From Chara braunii (taxonomy: Eukaryota; Streptophyta; Charophyceae; Charales; Characeae), in contig BFEA01000373.1 of the NCBI GenBank assembly GCA_003427395.1, positions 495,588 to 530,794 on the forward strand: 35,207 bases of DNA, written 5' to 3'. The first letter of the stretch is position 1, and the number at the start of each line of letters is the position of its first letter. Positions 32,263-35,207 of the stretch are shown here, in pieces. The notes beneath the pieces are model-generated. The model made no database searches, had not been told where the DNA came from, and saw only the letters and a list, made by a program, of their open reading frames with translations. Position numbers and translations under genes: made by a program.

Positions 32263-33453
32263 TTATTGCATATTCCACGAAATGAGGGTTGCCCTGCTCC
32301 AACCATGACCTCCTTGAGAGCCTGCACCCGAAAGTTGGTTGTAGCTGGGAAACTCCTGCAGCCCTGGAGCGAAGGCTGGGTTGTAGTGAGCGACAAATAA
32401 AGAGGAGGTTGGAGGTTGGCTCTGGGCAGCCATCGTGGTAGCTTGAGTAGTGCTTCCGTTGAGATGTAGAGATGTTATATTTCTTGGTCTGAGAGTCCCT
32501 TGATAGTGTCGAACTGAGGGGGAGGCTTGATCACTTGCTTGGCTTTGGACTGGGGCCGCCGATTCGGAGCCGATGACACTGGTTTTGTTGGCGGCTACCT
32601 CTCCTATGTTTAGCTTTAGAGTGGGAAAATGCACGACATCATTTGCATCGAGGTGTGAATGATGCGAGTTTGAACTTCAAAGAGTCTTCCTCCGATGTAT
32701 CCACCCAAATTTTATCTTTCATATTAGTTCAATATCAAATTTCATATGTACGAATACCTACTTCATACGATATTGTTTCAGAGGGTGTAAGCGAACGACT
32801 GGACCGATTGCTCTCCTCACTTTGGATTCCAAGTACAAGAAGGCGTTTAGTGTTACCTGAACCTCCATCGCCAAACAAATTTCATCGTCTTCCAATTATC
32901 GTTGACGTCTTAGTTAAGCTTTGGTCAACCATGGTTTGAATTAAAACACGTAGTGATCTGGTCCTACCGTCTGCTCATTTATGCCTTTGTTCAAGAGCCA
33001 GGTGGTAATCTCCCGTGATTTCACTACATAGGAAATCACATTCGGAGATTCTATTTTGACTCTCCCTCTCCGGAACGTTTGAGAGTCAAAGCTCCCATCT
33101 TCATAAACTCGGACTATATCATTTTTGACGATCCTTGGCAGAAATTTTGCTCCCGCATGGAAAATGATGGTCACCATATGCTCTTTCAGCCAATTAATCC
33201 TGGTTTGATCGAATGCCACATTCACCTTGAACCGTACCTCACAACCCTCAGTAGTCATTTCTCCAGGGTCGATATCTGTAGGCAGAATGCGTTCTTCATA
33301 ATAGAGCCTCATGAGTTCTTTGAGACAGTCATCATCTTCAGCATCCGGACCCGGCGCTTGTGGTGGGGATCTTGCACCTCGTTGTCTCTCTGCTTCAACT
33401 TGAATCCCAACATCTACCTGGTTACTGACATCCGCCATAGTTGCCTCCTCCAT
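32263..33453 (-). pseudogene. LINE ORF1, two open halves around a broken zinc knuckle
   Basis: The likely start is the ATG at 33453 (MEEATMADVSNQVDVGIQVE), reached after an upstream in-frame extension from 33546. The first half runs to 32941: an acidic region, then a globular part including FKVNVAFDQTRINWLKEHMV, RGRVKIESPNVISYVV and REITTWLLNKGIN. After stops and shifts, a knuckle-like CK*CRAFSHSKAKH appears near 32610-32660 (C-x2-C-x4-H-x4-H, with one stop). The second half (32634-32263) is a Ser/Gln/Ala-rich linker with GAGSQGGHGW near its end. Organisation matches the ORF1 of the plus-strand LINE. The role is RNA binding, inferred from the family. Confidence 0.75.
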
Positions 33454-33546
33454 GGTGAGTGGGAGGCAAGAGGGAGAGTGATACAAATGGTTGGATTCAG
33501 GAAAAGGAACAAAGGCGAGGAGAGGATACAGGTAGTTAGATAACAA

Positions 33547-34370
33547 TTACCATGACCAACTACAAGAGAGTTAACAAGATAGGCTTATACATCGACCTTC
33601 CAGATGCCTAACCGAGCAAACTTCATAGCAAAACCCTAACTATAACGTATAAGAGACGTAGGTGATGTGGCTTGACACTACAGTGGGCATATCGCGTCGG
33701 TATACCCGCGGCTAGGCACTCCTCTGTTACTGGGAACGAAACGCTCGTTCGAAGCACAGCAATGCTGGCGGAAGCATTCTGATCGGTCCCTCAATACCAA
33801 TATACGATTTGTGAAAACCTAACAAAAACAATTGTTAGGTTTGCACAAAGTTTTTAAAAGATTCTGATAGTACATTTTTCACGCCTTCCACATGAACAAA
33901 AATTCTATGAAGTAAATTAACCGCAAAAAAATAGAAAAATATTTTTTTTCAGAACCATTGGAAGTGGTGAGGAGAGAAGCAAGTTTTTTACAAAAAGTAA
34001 CTACCTTGCAAAACATAGTTTGTTAAGGAACCGAAATATCTCAATTTTTGTTTATCTAAATAAATAATATTTATAGTTTTATAAGGTATATAGCACGACG
34101 AATCTATTCGGGGGTTTTCCAAACACACACACACATGTTCTCCTGTTCAAGAATACATTCGCTTGGATATGTTTTCTCGTACATGAACAAATATATTATT
34201 TTTTATTTAAAAATAAAATAAAATATTTTTCTATTTTTTAATTTTAAATCATGGTTGGCTAAAAATTTGAAGATGTCTCCCAGATAAAAGTTGTTTGAAT
34301 TCTTCTTTTACATAACATATATTTTTTGACAAGAGTTTGACAGTAAACTCAAAAATTGATTTATATTAAT
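33547..34370. other. 5' flank or 5' UTR of the minus-strand LINE, then AT-rich DNA
   Basis: 33547-33840 may be the LINE 5' UTR but has no diagnostic motif. A perfect 10-bp inverted repeat AACCTAACAA/TTGTTAGGTT with a 6-nt spacer lies at 33816-33841. Beyond it the DNA is AT-rich, with a short (CA)n at about 34121-34135 and a single copy of TTATAGTTTTATAA at 34071-34084. Confidence 0.45.
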
Positions 34371-34610
34371 TTATAGTTTTATAAACTAGTTTTCACAGAA
34401 GTTGGTTTTTACCAACTACTGAAAACGACTTATAGTTCTATAAACGAGTACTCACTGAAACTATTTCTTTTAACATTTTTCGAGTTCGCCTTGCAGTCCT
34501 TAAAGATTGTCTTGTTTAATCTATTCTTTAAGCCAATTTACTAAGAACGACTTATAGTCTTATAACATGCTTTTTTGTAGGAAAAAAAATTCTTGCAAAT
34601 TTTGAGAATC
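34371..34610 (+). repeat. ~60-bp AT-rich tandem repeat, four units
   Basis: Units begin with TTATAG(T/C)(T/C)(T/C)TATAA at 34371, 34430 and 34552, and with a degenerate TTGCAGTCCTTAAA at 34491, giving periods of 59, 61 and 61. Each is followed by a CGAGT/CTAGT-like word and a T-rich half. An isolated copy at 34071, 300 bp upstream, is in phase with a 60-bp period, so the array may once have been longer. Confidence 0.7.
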
Positions 34611-34939
34611 GCTAGATTTTTTGCCTCCTTTCTTTAGCAACAGTTAAAAACGCTCTCTTTTATGTGTCAAAAATAATAATTTGACTTTTACTTTTTCATT
34701 CTATAAAAAATGTTTGGTTTTGTGATTTTGTTAGATTTTCACGACTTCAGTGTTTACCCGCTTTGGAAACAAATCTCATGAAATAATTCTCAATTACCTG
34801 GTGCTGGTCACTTCAATGATGATGATATCTGAAGACCGTCACCCGTTTATATAAAGAAGGAAGAAAACAGAGGAAGAATAAGGAAAAAAAAAACGAAAAT
34901 GTTCGAAATGCCCTTGAAGTTTATGTTTATTTGCGATTT
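34611..34939. other. AT-rich spacer, no gene
   Basis: No coding frame of note. It contains an A-run near 34886-34894 and purine-rich sequence leading into the CCCCT cluster. Confidence 0.45.
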
Positions 34940-35160
34940 GCCCCTCCGACGGCCGACTTACCCTGATTTGCCTCTTTGACAGTGATTCAACTTTCCAAAA
35001 AACCTCTGGTATCATTTGGGACTGAGACATTTTTAATATGCCCCTACCGGTACTAGTGCCAAATTTCCAGTTTGCCCCTACCTGATAGCCGTTCAGTACA
35101 GTTAAATTTTTTTTCCATGTGCCCCTACCCGTACCGTGCATCTTTTGGTATGCCCTTCTG
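34940..35160 (+). repeat. Cluster of T(G/T)TGCCCCTACC-like motifs
   Basis: TTTGCCCCTCC (about 34937), ATTTGCCTCTTT (34970), TATGCCCCTACC (35038), TTTGCCCCTACC (35071), TGTGCCCCTACC (35117) and TATGCCCTTCT (35150) recur at 30-70-bp spacing, with AT-rich sequence between. The 100-codon minus frame across it is probably a by-product. The cluster may continue past the window end. Confidence 0.55.
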
Positions 35161-35207
35161 GTGTTGTTGGCAGTAGCGGCTGTTCACCTGACCCTGGAAG
35201 GGGTGTT

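Larger units (their letters stand above)
25930..33546 (-). mobile_element. Near full-length decayed L1-type LINE (minus strand)
   Basis: In minus-strand order: ORF1 (33453 down to about 32270), endonuclease (about 31277-30640), reverse transcriptase (about 30080-28880), VAWE block (28731-28468), zf-RVT (about 27200-26690), a 3' UTR, and a poly(A) seen as a T-run at about 25930-25956. It is less eroded than the plus-strand LINE in ORF1 but broken throughout ORF2. It lacks the aagggacg...cccggtt 3' signature, so it belongs to another family. About 1.4 kb separates the VAWE block from zf-RVT, too long for an intact ORF2, and the excess is AT-rich (see 27650-28440). Confidence 0.9.

Overview
The window looks like repeat-dominated nuclear DNA from a land plant or streptophyte alga. 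I find no intact host protein gene. The plant assignment rests on three things. There are several L1-type LINEs whose ORF2 ends in the plant-style zinc-binding (zf-RVT) domain. There are A-box/B-box tRNA-like SINE heads. And there is a decayed piece of plant-type mitochondrial DNA holding a trnG(GCC)-like gene, a trnI(GAU)-like gene and a group II intron domain V. The trnI(GAU) copy is unlike the usual seed-plant mitochondrial set and hints at an early-diverging lineage, but this is inference only.

Layout. 1-101 is a (TC)n run. About 590-1240 is mitochondrial-derived and on the minus strand. 1320-1600 carries two adjacent hairpins between short direct repeats, followed by another (TC)n run. 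2440-2790 is an AT-rich imperfect tandem array, and 2790-4130 is unidentified. 4130-5190 is GA-rich compound satellite plus (GA)n, and 5250-5880 is a clean 52-bp minisatellite of about 12 units. 6591-8690 and 13081-15216 are two diverged copies of one unclassified dispersed repeat, sharing a plus-strand coding block that I do not recognise. Between them lie a minus-strand LINE reverse transcriptase fragment (about 8690-9400), microsatellites, a minus-strand SINE-like head (about 10180-10255), a ~78-bp tandem repeat and a LINE 3' tail (about 12200-12449).

About 15460-17234 is the 3' end of a plus-strand LINE. About 18880-25696 is a nearly full-length but dead plus-strand LINE with ORF1 zinc knuckle, endonuclease, reverse transcriptase and zf-RVT. 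25840-25925 is a plus-strand tRNA-like SINE head. About 25930-33546 is a second long LINE on the minus strand with the same architecture and an AT-rich block splitting its ORF2. 33550-35207 is AT-rich and holds a ~60-bp tandem repeat and a cluster of TGCCCCTACC-type motifs.

The LINEs are broken by stops and frameshifts, and the SINE-like elements would depend on LINE enzymes encoded elsewhere. The most novel-looking item is the paired unknown repeat. Its two copies differ mostly at third codon positions over more than 100 codons, so it once encoded a selected protein. No CRISPR array, operon or bacterial-type system is present.
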